Assembly (NCBI GenBank): GCA_038503035.1
Contig: JAVSML010000045.1
Span: 558,001-622,000 of the forward strand
DNA length: 64,000 nt
Source of the DNA: Crocodylus rhombifer
Taxonomy: Eukaryota; Chordata; Crocodylia; Crocodylidae
Reading direction: 5' to 3'
The notes under the pieces are model-generated. The model did not search any database. It worked only from the letters and a program-made list of their open reading frames with translations, and was not told where the DNA came from. Shown here piece by piece: positions 45,954 through 56,540 of the stretch (its first letter is position 1; every line of letters begins with the position of its first letter). The translations under genes and the position numbers were made by a program.

Positions 45954-46470
45954 TAGGGGTGTGCAAAATGGGCCATATTCAGTTTTGATTCAGTCCAAAT
46001 CTGAATCCAGTGATTAGATTTTTGATTCAGATCAGTGTCCCGATTTTTGATTTGACCAAATTCAGGATTGAATCTTCAGATTTGGTTTGGAGAATCAGTG
46101 ATCCGGCCATAGACACAGCTTTAAATGTTTTTTTGAAATACCTTGAGGTACCAGGCATGACTTGTGAATGCTGAGATGATGGGGCAGATGCAGCATCCCA
46201 CAGGAGCATGGGGAGGCCCCCTGTTGGCTCAACAGTAGACCTAGAAGTGGACCAGAAGTACATCTGGTGCCTTGAGGAATGTAGAAAAAACACTTAAAGC
46301 TGTGTCTATGTCTGAATCATCAAATTTCTCTGAATAAATCTGGAGGGTTCTGATTCGATTTGGAGAGATTAAAGTCTCTCCTGATTCTATTCTGATTCAG
46401 AGATTTGGCCACTGAATCAGGCCAAATCTCCACCAAATTGAATTAGAGACCAAAGCTTCACACAGCCCTA
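45954..46470. mobile_element. 517-bp hAT-like element with perfect 8-bp duplication
   Basis: Left TAGGGGTGTG and right CACAGCCCTA (reverse complement TAGGGCTGTG) match at 9 of 10. The flanks are identical, CAGGATAT at 45,946-45,953 and 46,471-46,478. The ends are rich in GATTCAGA/GATTTGG motifs that fold on each other, and the centre has a unique core. It has no transposase. This is the cleanest DNA-transposon footprint in the window. Confidence 0.92.
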
Positions 46471-46478
46471 CAGGATAT

Positions 46479-47179
46479 AATGATTACAAGCAATTATATA
46501 CAGGGAAACATTATGCAAAGTTGCAATTCTGTCAGGACACCACGTTGAACACCCATTCTTTGAAATAGTTAATAGGAATTTTTAATAAGTGTAAGTGGTC
46601 AGAATATTAGTTTAATGTCTTAGCTAAAATATTAATTTATATTGAACTACCATACTTATAATACATATCCAGTTAGTACCAGAGCAACAGAATCGTAAGA
46701 TAGCTTCACTTACTTTGTAACCAAGATTGTATATCTATCTGAACTCAGCATCAGTGTTAATTACTTCTGGTATTCTACATGCAAGCAACAGAAATCTGAC
46801 TGTGAAGTATTTAATTCTGTATTAAAGGTACTTCAATTCAGAGGAAAAAATATGTATTTACTAAATATGTGGATATTTATTATCCATTCATTTTAGGAAT
46901 ATTTAATGTTCTGAGCATATATTTTGAAAATACTGGAAAATGTAACAAAACCCCTGGTTTTTCTTTCTTTTTCTTTTAAAATGCATCCCTTCCGCTTCGC
47001 GAACCATTTCTGACTTTCTCTCCCTTTCTATTCCCTATACATAAGTATAAGTGAGCTAAGACATAGGATAAGCTTCAGCATTTTATTTTGGAAAGCAAGT
47101 TGTATTTGTGTTTTTTCTCCTTTATATTATATAATTATGTTTATATTGATTTTTTTTTTTTTACTGTTTCATATTAGTG
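46479..47179. other. Unassigned AT-rich interval
   Basis: No gene or named repeat is visible. It ends in a T-rich run (about 47,149-47,162) just before a CR1 stub. Confidence 0.5.
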
Positions 47180-47463
47180 TTTTACTGACAGGAGTACTGC
47201 CAGGAGTGACCAGGAATAACGGTCACAAGCTGGCAGAGGGGAGATTTAGGTTAGATATCAGGAGGTGCTACTTCACAGTCAGGGTGGCTAGGGTCTGGAA
47301 CCAGCTTCCAAGAGAAGTGGTGCAGGCTCCTACCCTGGGGGTGTTTAAGAGGAGGTTAGATGAACGTCTTGCTGGGGTCATTTGATCCCCGTGTTCTTTC
47401 CTGCCACGGGTCCCTTTTCCTGCTCAGGTCCCTTCCGACCCTACAAACTATGAAACTATATGA
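47180..47463 (+). mobile_element. CR1 3' end (ORF2 C-terminus and 3' UTR)
   Basis: The frame from about 47,200 to 47,385 encodes TRNNGHKLAEGRFRLDIRRC and then VWNQLPREVVQAPTLGVFKR, ending at the CR1 stop after LAGVI. The 3' UTR ends in ACTATGAAACTATATGA. Only the last 280 bp are present. Its tail ends 15 bp before the LTR begins. Confidence 0.9.
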
Positions 47464-47859
47464 TTTAGACCTACATATGTAAGTTAGCATAAGTCATGAC
47501 AAGTTTCCATTGTGTTTGTCAAGTCTCCATCTTTTCCCCATGCCCTGTTGTGTAACCTACGACTTATATCTACCCCTCCTATGTCACTTCGTTCCTGAAT
47601 GTATGGGGATGAATGAGGGTGCTTGAAAGCCAATGGCAGTAGGTCTAAAAATAGCTCTCTCTGAATGACCGAACCATCAAAACCAATACCTGGACCAATG
47701 ACCCAGCCATTGGAACCACCCTCAGCATTCAAGAAACAAAAGATGAGGCAACCCACCATTGTGCCAAGCTGCACATGCTTAGTAAGAACACCAGGAACCC
47801 TCTGGGACAGGACTTCCCCATAGGAGCTCATAGGTAGTCTGCCTCATAAAAAGCACCTG

Positions 47860-47867
47860 CATAAAAA
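47860..47867 (+). promoter_or_regulatory. TATA-like box of the LTR
   Basis: CATAAAAA sits about 275 bp upstream of the AATAAA signal. In this LTR class transcription would start about 25-30 bp downstream, near 47,890. The function is inferred only from position and sequence. Confidence 0.5.
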
Positions 47868-48140
47868 GGGGGTCTTTGGGACACCCTTTCCATCTGAACC
47901 ATCACCATGCCACACCACCTATCCACCCAGAGGCCCTGCTGGTGACCACCTCTGGACAACACCTGCTGGACAAGGTAGCTATCACCCCCACCCCCTCTTC
48001 AACCAAGGACTTGCACTCTGTTTTTCTTCCCTACCTGGACTCCAACCCTTCCACTGAGTCTCTTTCTCCTGCTGTCATTGTGAGTGCTTGTGTGTGTGAG
48101 AACCAATAACTTCATGGGGCTGTGTAGTGTGTAGTCTGTT

Positions 48141-48146
48141 AATAAA
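48141..48146 (+). terminator. Polyadenylation signal of the LTR
   Basis: A canonical AATAAA is followed within 35 bp by a T/GT-rich stretch (GTTGGTTTTTTGTCTG), the expected downstream element. This supports the R-U5 border near 48,165. Confidence 0.6.
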
Positions 48147-48429
48147 CCAGTTATTTTGAAAACCCAAGTTGGTTTTTTGTCTGTTTCCTCGCTGTTTCCT
48201 CGATGCCACCACTTATCTGCCTTCCCCCAAATCTCTCAGCTGTCAGCCTCAGTTTCCAGCCCTAGTGTCTCAGCTGTCTGCCTCTCTCTCTTTTCTGGCT
48301 GTCTCCTCCTTGCCAATGGGCTTTTCCCTTTTCACCATTGACCTCGAGTAACCCTGGGGCCAATTGACCTTAAGTAACCCCAAGCCTCATTTCCTCATCC
48401 AGCTTCTCTCTAGTCCACCAGTTCTGGCA

Positions 48430-49164
48430 GTAGGAACCAGCAGCGTACCTATAGGCTGGGGAACTCCCTTCTCAAAAGCACGGTGGCAGAAAGAAATCTT
48501 GGAGTCATTGTTGATTCCAAGATGAACATGGGCCGACAATACGAGAACATGGTCAGTAGGGCTAATCGTACCTTGTCATGCATCCACAGATGCATCACAA
48601 GCAGGGCCAAGGAGATAATCCTCCCCTTCTATGAGACATTGGTCAGGTCGCAGCTGGAGTACTGCATCCAGTTCTGGGCGCCGCACTTCAGGAGGGATGT
48701 GAACAGCATTGAGAGGGTCCAGAAGAGGGTCACTGGCATTATCCGGGGACAGCAGGTCAGACCCTATGAGGAGGGGCTACGGGACCTTAACCTTTTAAGC
48801 CTTCACAAGAGAAGGCTAAGGGGGGACCTGGTGGCCATCTATAAACTTACTAGTGGGGGACAAGTGGGGTTTGAGAGAGACTCTGTTCCCCCGAGCGCCT
48901 CCCGGAGCAACAAGGAATAACGACTATAAGTTGCTAGAGAGTAGGTTTAGACTAGACATTAGAAGGCACTACTTTACAGTCAGGGCGGCTAGGATCTGGA
49001 ATCAACTTCCAAAGGAAGTGGTGATGGCTCCTACCCTAGGAGTCTCCAAGAGGAGGCTTGACTTTTACCTGGCTGGGGTCATTTGAGCCCAGTTTCCTCT
49101 CCTGCTCAAGGCAGGGGGTCAGAGATCTACAAGGTCCCTTCTGACCCTGCATCTATGAATAATC
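48430..49164 (+). mobile_element. CR1 insertion in the LTR with 12-bp duplication
   Basis: The 12-mer CCAGTTCTGGCA occurs at 48,418-48,429 and again at 49,165-49,176, bracketing a 5'-truncated CR1 whose tail reads CATCTATGAATAAT. CR1 elements often show short or no target duplications, so a clean 12-bp one is informative. The CR1 lies within the U5 part of the LTR. Confidence 0.85.
48483..49086 (+). pseudogene. CR1 ORF2 C-terminal region, one frameshift
   Basis: The first frame (48,483-48,920) covers ERNLGVIVDSKMN, then LVRSQLEYCIQFWAPHFRRD and the RLRGDLVAIYKL block. A +1 shift near 48,880-48,900 moves to the frame ending at 49,086 (GHK-like NDYKLLESRFRLDIRRHYF, terminus LAGVI). It lacks the RT catalytic core. 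Confidence 0.88.
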
Positions 49165-49289
49165 CCAGTTCTGGCAACTTTTACTCCTTACATGTTAACT
49201 CTCTCTCTCTCACTTTAAACATCCCCCAAGTATCCCAGGTTCCCGAAGCACACACATACATACCATACCATCCAAGTTAGGAACTTACC

Positions 49290-49570
49290 TGTGTGTATGG
49301 GTAGGTGGGTTGTATGTGTGTGAACTGGTGAGAGAGAGAGTGTGTGTGTATGTGTAATTGTGTGCAAATGATTTACAAATTAGTGATATGTGTATGGGTA
49401 TGGGTATGGACAATTGATTTTTGTCTAACTTTTGGGATGTATAGTGTATGTGCTTGAATTGGTAATAGGTATGCATGTGCCTAGGCTGGTTCAGATGTAT
49501 ATGTGCCTGAGTTGGTAGTGTGTGTGTTTGTGTATGCACCTAATTGATTTGTGTGTTTGTATATGTGTAA
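49290..49570. repeat. Degenerate TG/GTAT microsatellite region
   Basis: The plus strand is dominated by TG, GTATG and AGAG units (for example GAGAGAGAGTGTGTGTGTA and GTATGGGTATGGGTATGG). The His/Thr-rich minus-strand ORF is a consequence of this and not a gene. Nothing is assigned at 49,571-50,149. Confidence 0.85.
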
Positions 49571-50149
49571 TTATCACACCCTCCTGTCTAATAGTGCAAT
49601 ATTGAGATCCTAAGAGTTGTCCTGACCCCACAGGGCAACAAAAGGAGTGTAATTTTCAAGGGATTGTCATGCACTAGAATAGGGCTGATGATACAAACTC
49701 AAAACTCTTTAGCTGTGTTAGTTGGCAAAGTGGTCTTTTCACCCTCTTATTTCAATAAGCTAAACTGGATAGCCAAAGGCCCACAAGCTCCCAGGGTGCT
49801 TCAGTCCTTCTCTGTCTAATATGTTTCTTCCTGCATTACACTCATCACCATTGTATCTGAATACCTCTCTGGCAACATTTATTTCTTTTTTCTGTGATAA
49901 TGTCATATAAACTGTATGCAAGTTGCTGCTATCTGTGTGACGTTGTGGGAGGTTAATTCATAAAGTTGCAATGTTCCTTCAAAAGGAATCAAATTAGAAT
50001 TGATACAAACACTTAAGGAAAAAATGTTTTGCAATGTTCATTAATAGGATTTTAACTCTGTGTGTGGCAATTTTACTCATGTTTAGAGTTCAAAACTCTA
50101 TTTCTTCATAAGAACTTCCTAAATTTTAGAAACAGTCATCTTTTGACGA

Positions 50150-50290
50150 ATACACAGGCAATCTGGTTTAAATTTCTGACTCTAGCACAGACTTCTTCTA
50201 TGATCTTGGGCAAGTCACAGCATTCCTCTGAGTTTGCTTCCCATCTATAAATATGGATAATACTTATCTTCCTTGTAGGCATGTTATAAT
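50150..50290 (+). mobile_element. MIR/CORE-SINE relic
   Basis: TATGATCTTGGGCAAGTCAC, then TCTATAAATATGGATAATAC, matches the most conserved MIR core (CTTGGGCAAGTCAC). Confidence 0.82.
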
Positions 50291-50939
50291 AAATCCATTG
50301 TGTCCAGAGACAGCTGGAGACCATGATTGAGGATAATAGAGAAGGACTATTTTTATATATTTTAATTTTGAGTGGGGAGGGGGTGAAGGGGGAAAGAATT
50401 CAAAAGGAACAAGATAGCTCAAACTGGAAAACTGTTTTTCACCCATTTTTAATGCAACCAATTTCACATAACAGGTAGTAAAACACATTTGTAGAAACAC
50501 TTTCATTGTGATGTGACTTGATTCCTAGAAGCTAAACCTGTGTAAAATGCAATCACAATCTAAAAAGTCAACTCAATTTTAGCAGAACTGCTACTGGCTT
50601 GACTATAATTAAGTGCTAATCGTAGGGGTGTGCTGTTTTGCAAGGCTGTAAACTAGTTTCCTGACTGGATAAACTCAGAGGTCAAAGGCCAAGGAGCTTA
50701 TTCTGTCAAGGGAACTGAATCATTCTGAGAAAAGCAGCACACCTGTCCTGTTATTGTGATTATGGTACGAATGTGGCTAAAGCTAATAAAACAAACTTGA
50801 AAGTCTGGAAAATGTATTGACATAATTGAAAATATGTACAAGGGGCCAACATCTAGCTGGATTCAGCTTGAGAGGATAGCATGCTCCAGTCAACAGAAAA
50901 AAGGGATAGCTGTTAGTCAGAGGCCTATTTGTAGATTGT

Positions 50940-51025
50940 CATTCACTTTTTGTATGATCTTGGACAAGTTGCTCAAGTTGGTCAAAGTCTCCCTAACTAT
51001 AAAATGAAGGTTTTAGATACCTACA
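50940..51025 (+). mobile_element. MIR/CORE-SINE relic
   Basis: GTATGATCTTGGACAAGTTG, then CTCCCTAACTATAAAATGAA, again follows the MIR core. Its 3' part is cut by the MITE starting at 51,030. Confidence 0.7.
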
Positions 51026-51029
51026 CTTA

Positions 51030-51396
51030 GGGTGTGTCTACACATGGCCCTACAGTGATGTATCAATGCACTATGTCACCATACGGTGTGCTACAGTGAC
51101 ATGGTGATCATGCGGGTCTACATGCAATTGCCAGATACCCCACCATAGTGGCGTGCTTCCCAGTTAGAGCACTACATGTCTGTAGCAGCCCACTCCCTGT
51201 TTATAGCATACTGCTACAGCAACACAGTGGTGAAATCTAACAGTGTGCCATGTGCACAGCGCAGTAACCACCTGTACTGTGCCATGCTTTAGTACTTGCT
51301 TTTGGTACTTCCTTTTGCTTTAGTACTTCTTTCCAAAAGGAAGTACTAAGTATGGCACCATAGCAAAGTCACCATACAGCAACGTGTAGAGGTGTG
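51030..51396. mobile_element. MITE with GTGTCTACAC-type ends and internal hairpin
   Basis: The left end GGGTGTGTCTACACATG is preceded by TTA (51,027-51,029). The right end is GTGTAGAGGTGTG. Inside, GTACTTCCTTTTG (51,305-51,317) and CAAAAGGAAGTAC (51,334-51,346) form a perfect 13-bp inverted repeat, and an AGTACTT motif recurs around it. No right-hand TTA was found. Confidence 0.6.
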
Positions 51397-51696
51397 ACAA
51401 TGCTCAAATGCCTGCTCTTTGATACAGCTGGATAGAAGGTATCATCTACAACAAATGTACAATATCTATTCCAATGATTCCGCAATGGCACTGGTTTTTA
51501 TGTTTGCTACCATCTGAAGAACGAATGCAATTTGAAACCACAGAACAGCTGTGAAGTTTAATAACTGAGCCCTGTGGGGGGCTGTTGTCAATGCTCTTGG
51601 CAAAAATAAGAAAGCCCTATGGAAGCTCCTCAGAAACACTCCTACAGACATGTACACAGACACATACCCACAAAGAGACAGGGATGCAGGCAGAAA

Positions 51697-52583
51697 TGCT
51701 CAGGGCTCGGTCCTTGGACTGATACTCTTCAACGTCTTCATCAGTGATTTGGACAAGGGAGTGAAGTGTACTCTGTTCAAGTCTGTGGATGATATAAAAC
51801 TGTGGGGAGAAGTGGACACACCAGAGGGCAGGGAACAACTACAGGCAGACCTGGACAGGTTGGACAAATGGGCAGAAAACAATAGAATGCAATTTAACAA
51901 GGAGAAATGCAAAGTGCTGCACCTAGGGAGGGAAAAATGTCCAGCACACCTACTGCCTAGGAAATGACCTGCTCGGTAGCACGGAAGTGGAAAGGGATCT
52001 TGGGGTCCTAGTGGACTCCAAGATGAACATGAGTCGCCAGTGTAATGAAGTCATCAGAAAAGCTAACTGCACTTTATCATGCATCAGCAGATGTATGACA
52101 AACAGAACCAAGGAGGTGATACTTCCCCTCTGTTGGGCAGTGATCAGACCGCTGGAATACTGCGTGCAGGTTTGGGCGCCGCACTTCAAGAGGGTTGTGT
52201 ATAACCTGGAGAGGGTCTAGAGGAGGGCCACTGGCATGGTTAAGGGCTTGCAGGCCAAGCCCTATGAGGAGAGACTAGGGCACCTGGACCTCTCCAGCCT
52301 CCGCAAGAGATGGTTGAGAGGAAACCTTGTGGCTGCCTATAAATTCATCATGGGGGCACAGAAGGGAATTAGTGAGGCTCTACTCACCAAGGCATCCCTG
52401 GGGGTTACAAGCAATAATGGCCATAAACTAGCAGAGAGCAGATTTAGACTGGACATTAGGAGGAACTTCTTCACAGTTAGATTGGCCAAGGTCTGGAATG
52501 GGCTCCCAAGGGAGGTGGTGCTCTCCCCTACCCTGGGGGTCTTCAAGTGGAGGTTGGATGGGCATCTGGCTGGGGTCATCTGA
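51697..52583 (+). pseudogene. CR1 ORF2 C-terminal half with one frameshift and one stop
   Basis: The first frame has the catalytic box as SVDD (usual FADD), with both Asp kept, followed by [20 protein letters not shown] and HLGRE. A +1 shift near 51,960 leads to the frame 51,987-52,583 (ERDLGVLVDSKMNMSRQCNE). That frame is broken once by a TAG at about 52,218 and ends at LAGVI. It lacks everything upstream of motif B, so it cannot work. Confidence 0.88.
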
Positions 52584-52673
52584 ACCCAGGACTCTTTCCT
52601 GTCTATGCAGGGGGTCAGACTCAATGATCTATTGAGGTCCCTTCTGACGCTAACATCTATGAATCTATGAAAA
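51697..52673 (+). mobile_element. CR1 LINE 3' half, relatively well preserved
   Basis: The copy starts within RT motif B ([13 protein letters not shown]) and runs through the RT palm end, the C-terminal domain and the 3' UTR to an ATCTATGAATCTATGAAA tail. It is 977 bp long and 5'-truncated. By eye it is among the least decayed CR1 copies here. Confidence 0.9.
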
Positions 52674-52799
52674 TGCAAGAAAGAAGTTTAGGAAGCTTAA
52701 TACCTAAATGGGTATGGTTTTTTTATTTTATTTGTTGGCTTGTAGAAGAAAGGGAAAAAGCTGTTTTTGCTTGCTTATTTTTCTGATAGAACAGCATGT

Positions 52800-54530
52800 T
52801 TATCAATAAACAAGCAAAATGCCTGTCATGAATGATGTTGAGGGTGGCATGCAAGGCCAAAGACCAGCAGCTGGCCCAGCAAACCTAACCTTGCTGCTCC
52901 AGGTCTTTCCCCCCCACCCTCTGTTCTCTGCTTCGTGTCTTGCCATGCTCCCCCACCCCTCTGCTACTGCTCTGGGTCCTGCCCTGCTCTCCCTCCCCAT
53001 TCCTGCCACCACTCTGGGTCCAGCTCTAGTCCTGCAGCTCTGCGTGAGGAGACATGGCACAAGGGTGCATGGGGACAGGGTAGTGCATGGCTGTGGGGTG
53101 TGGCACATGGAGTGCTTGATGGCTATGTGGTATGGGGAGCAGCTTTGGGGTGTGGTGCACAGTGCACATGGGGGGCAGGGCACACAGCTGTGTGTGGGAA
53201 GGTGCATGGCCACAAGGCGTAGCATGGGGAGCACCTGCCAGCTGTGGCCACATGGTGTGGGGAGTGAACCCAGGGTGTGGCACAGGGCACACAGAGAGGT
53301 ATGGCATGAGGCTGCGCAGTGGGGAGATGTCATGTGGTTATGTGACATGACATGGGACGTGCCTGCTGGCTGTGGCCATCTGGCATGGGGATCAGCCCCA
53401 GGGTGTGGTGCAGAGCATGAGGAGGGATGTGTGGGTATGGGGAGCGGCCATGGCAGGAGGATGCCTGCTGGCTGTGGCCATGCAGTGTGGAGCTTGGCCT
53501 TGTGGTGTGGCACAGGGTACGCAAGGGGATGTGGTGTGCGGATGTGTGGTGGGGGGCGCATGGCATGGAGAGCAGCCAAGGTGCATGGAGCGCCTGCTAG
53601 CTGCAACCATGTGGCATGTGGTGTGTCACATGGCTCTGGGGTGTGGCAGAAGGCATGCAGGGGCCATGGTGTGTGGCACGCAGGGAGGGGGTGGCATACA
53701 GGCATGAGGGGCACACCACACTCTGCAGTGACATGCTACAGCTGGAGGGCACTGCCCATGCCCCATGTGCCTGCTTCCCTCACTGCAACCTGTGGATGCA
53801 GCTGGTGGGTGCTCCATGCACGGGGGAGGTGTGGCATAGCACAAAGCTGCACTGCAGTACATGGAGCTTAGAGAGGGCTGCGGCATGTGGCCACAGGTTG
53901 CACAGTGGGGAGTGGGTGTGAGGGGCATGCCCCACCTTGCAGCCATGTGCTGCAGCTGGCAGGCATTGCCCTCATGCCCCTTTCTACTACCCTAGGGGCT
54001 GCCTGTGGCTGTGCTCCCTCCCATGCCATGCTCCCTCTGCAGCCCACAGCCAGTGAGTGCTCCTCACATGGGGGGTGGCGTACCTCATGCCTACAGTGTG
54101 CCGTACAGTGAGCAGGCATGGCACTCTGCATCTGTGTGCCTGGGCATGCACTCCCTGTGTGGGGAGGGAAGGCGTGATGGCAGGGTGCTGTGCAGGGAGC
54201 AGGCAGGGGCTGCACCCCACCCCGCAGCCGCATGCTGCAGCCAGTAGACACTGCCCACTCTCCATGCCTGCTCCCCTCATGGCATCCTACGGCAGTGTGC
54301 CACACAGCCCCACACCCGATCGCAAGCCATGCCCCCCATGGCAACAAGCCATGCTCCCATAGGGCTGGTCTCCACATCCCACAGCGGGGAGCCCAGCCTG
54401 GCCGCACTCGCCTAGCCCTCCACCTCTGCATGTCTGTCTGTCCTAAGGCTCTGGGCCGTGCATGCGCAGTTGGCTTGGAGTGTTATGGACAGACAGACAG
54501 AAGTGGTAAGGCTTTTATTATATTAGAATA
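52800..54530. repeat. GC-rich degenerate tandem-repeat block
   Basis: Related units recur at about 53,110, 53,232, 53,359, 53,463 and 53,590, each built around GCTGGCTGTGGCCAT, then CATGGGG and GGGTGTGGCACAGGGCA. The period is therefore about 100-130 bp and imperfect. The right edge near 54,485 has GACAGACAGACAGAAGTGG followed by a TTTTATTATATTAGAAT stretch, which looks like the end of a larger dispersed repeat. Open frames of 350 codons (plus) and 303 codons (minus) overlap completely and reflect composition. Confidence 0.65.
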
Positions 54531-55807
54531 ACTGAATTGACCGGGAGCATTAGTAGGAAGCATCTGCATATAGGGATCTGACACTGGAAGTATGTGTATA
54601 TTATTCTTGTATTGTGTAATAATATTCCTTTTCACAAAATTAGGGACTGATCCTCTTGCAGAGTTTACTTTAGCAAGCATCTCATTAATATTCATGCTGA
54701 TATAAGGAAATAGTTTTGCACAATAGATAGCTAGACTGTGGAATTCAATACCTCAAGGATTTTGGAAAGTAAGAGGTTACTAGGTTTTAGAAAGGGATTT
54801 AACGTTTGCCATAAGTAGCGACCTACCAAAACTGCAGAGAAATATGCTGCACTGCAGCTCCTTTAATCTTGCAGTTACCTCCGTGCACCCCCACCCCTGG
54901 TTTAGAGGAGGGCCCCTGCTGCTCACCACTTGCTGCTCACTCCTGAATGGTGGGGAGGCAAAAACCATGGTTTTAAACATGGCATAGTTTTTGCCTCCTG
55001 ACATTAATTGGGCAAGTGGTCCCAGATGCCCCACTGCTTGTTGCTCACCGGCCACAATGCAAAAACCATGCCATATTTAAAACTACAGTTTTCACCTCCT
55101 CACTGATCAGGAGCAAATGGTGAGGCCCTTCTGCCAATCAGCAGCATGGGGAGAGGGAGAACACACTCTGGAAATTGCAAAATTAAAGAAGCTGTTGCAT
55201 AGCACACTTCTGCGATTTCGCCATAAGTAGAACATGTATTATATTGCCACTGAGTGACTGAATAAAAGGGATATAATCCTATATACTTCCAGAAATAAAC
55301 CAACCAGGGAGTTAAAAAGGAACGTCTGTCTATGGATCAGGTTATCGTGTTATTGCCTCTTATGTGACTGCATGCATCTTATTCTAAAGCAGTCATTACC
55401 AGTGAAGTCGGTGCAGAAAATTATTGCAGAAGATAGAGCAGATGTCTGATCCTACATAGCAACTCTGACATTATGCCTAAGAACCACTGGGTTGAGCCTT
55501 TAGACTTGACTCCCTATTCTATTATGCCGATGAGACGCACTCATTCATGGATTTACTGATGTAAATTAAAACAACACTATTTTAGATCAAACATATTTCC
55601 GATGATGACAATTGTACTGTGGTCCACCTATATCTTGATTTATGTAGCTAGCTAATTTTTGTTTCTCAGGAAAATAGCCTTTATGTCTTTTAGTTTACAG
55701 GGTATAGTACAGACTATTATTGAAATTAATACTTAATGTTATTTATATTTTCTTTTAGTCTTAATATCGTTGGCTTTTTGTACAGTACAAAATTAATTAA
55801 TACACAA
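54531..55807. other. Unassigned interval
   Basis: The segment 54,880-55,160 has repeated GGGAGGCAAAAACCATG-like and AAAACCATG modules in both orientations, suggesting a diverged foldback element. I could not define termini. No gene was found. Confidence 0.4.
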
Positions 55808-55949
55808 GGGACCTAGTTCTCCATACACTTACACTAGTGCAATAATAACATGGAGATCTTACATAAGTGTTTTCATCCATAGATCTCCAGAGGCTTCCAG
55901 GTAGTTAATCCTGATTTACATCATAGTCAGCAAGAGAAGAACCAGGTTC
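55808..55949. mobile_element. 142-bp amniote-type MITE
   Basis: The left end GGGACCTAGTTCTCC and right end GAGAAGAACCAGGTTC are imperfect inverted repeats. The interior contains CCTGATTTACATCATAGTCA, typical of an old sauropsid element. Confidence 0.6.
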
Positions 55950-56242
55950 ATAGACAGACAGAGCTTCTTGGAAGACTCTTCCTGTCCTGAAAACATTTCT
56001 GAGATTTCAAAAAGTTTCTTCTTGTGCATTGAAACAAAGCCATTATTTTTAGTCTTCCACAAAATGCCTCAAAAAATGTTCCCAGAATAGCTTGGTGGTT
56101 GAAATATTAATCTGTGATACTAAAAACACAGGTTCTGGGGTGTGCATGGAGGTCTCTGTTTCTCCTGTTAGATGTTTTGCCTTTTATAACAAATTGGAGT
56201 AGGGAGCTTCTACATCCCACATCCCAGTTGTATGTCCCAGCC

Positions 56243-56540
56243 CAGCGGTCCTCAACAGTCTTGGCTTCCGGGCACCACACAACAGCTATTTTAAATTTGG
56301 AAGCACCCCTGGTTGAGAACCACTGTTGTGCAGCCTCATCTTATCTTAATAGTTCTCAGCCAGGGTGCTGCTGCCCCAGTCAGGTAAAAGCTCCTCTTGC
56401 AGCTTGCACACAGCCAGACGCGGACAGGCTGAGAGATGAGCATGCACTCTTCCTGCATTAAGGTTATCTGTTAAGCCTAAAGCAGGCAGGAGAGCCGCCC
56501 CCTTCCACAGCCCTTCCCAATCTGACTCTGCACCTGTCTC
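56243..56540. mobile_element. hAT-like element, family shared with 42,808
   Basis: The start CAGCGGTCCTCAAC is an hAT-type end. An inverted copy of the same end (GTTGAGAACCACTG) lies 68 bp further in, at 56,312-56,325. The right half aligns with the 42,808 copy. The right terminus is undefined. Confidence 0.6.

Larger units (their letters stand above)
47478..49192 (+). mobile_element. Solo LTR of an endogenous retrovirus-like element, split by CR1
   Basis: It starts TGTAAG and ends CTTACA, perfect short inverted ends in TG...CA form. A TATA-like box CATAAAAA lies at 47,860-47,867 and a polyadenylation signal AATAAA at 48,141-48,146, giving a plausible U3-R-U5 order. Subtracting the inserted CR1 and one duplication copy leaves about 970 bp, a usual LTR length. 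No internal viral genes lie next to it, so it is a solo LTR or a lone remnant. I could not find a convincing host-target duplication at its outer ends. Confidence 0.65.

Noticed and set aside
49285..49539. His/Thr-rich 84-codon minus-strand ORF
   Set aside because: It is a direct translation of a CA/TG microsatellite.
52819..53871. 350-codon plus-strand ORF rich in Gly, Trp, His and Cys
   Set aside because: It is generated by imperfect tandem units, fully overlaps a 303-codon antisense ORF, starts at an arbitrary ATG, and has no recognisable domain.
53868..54431. 187-codon minus-strand ORF
   Set aside because: It lies in the same GC-rich tandem block with several overlapping frames. Nothing suggests selection on protein sequence.
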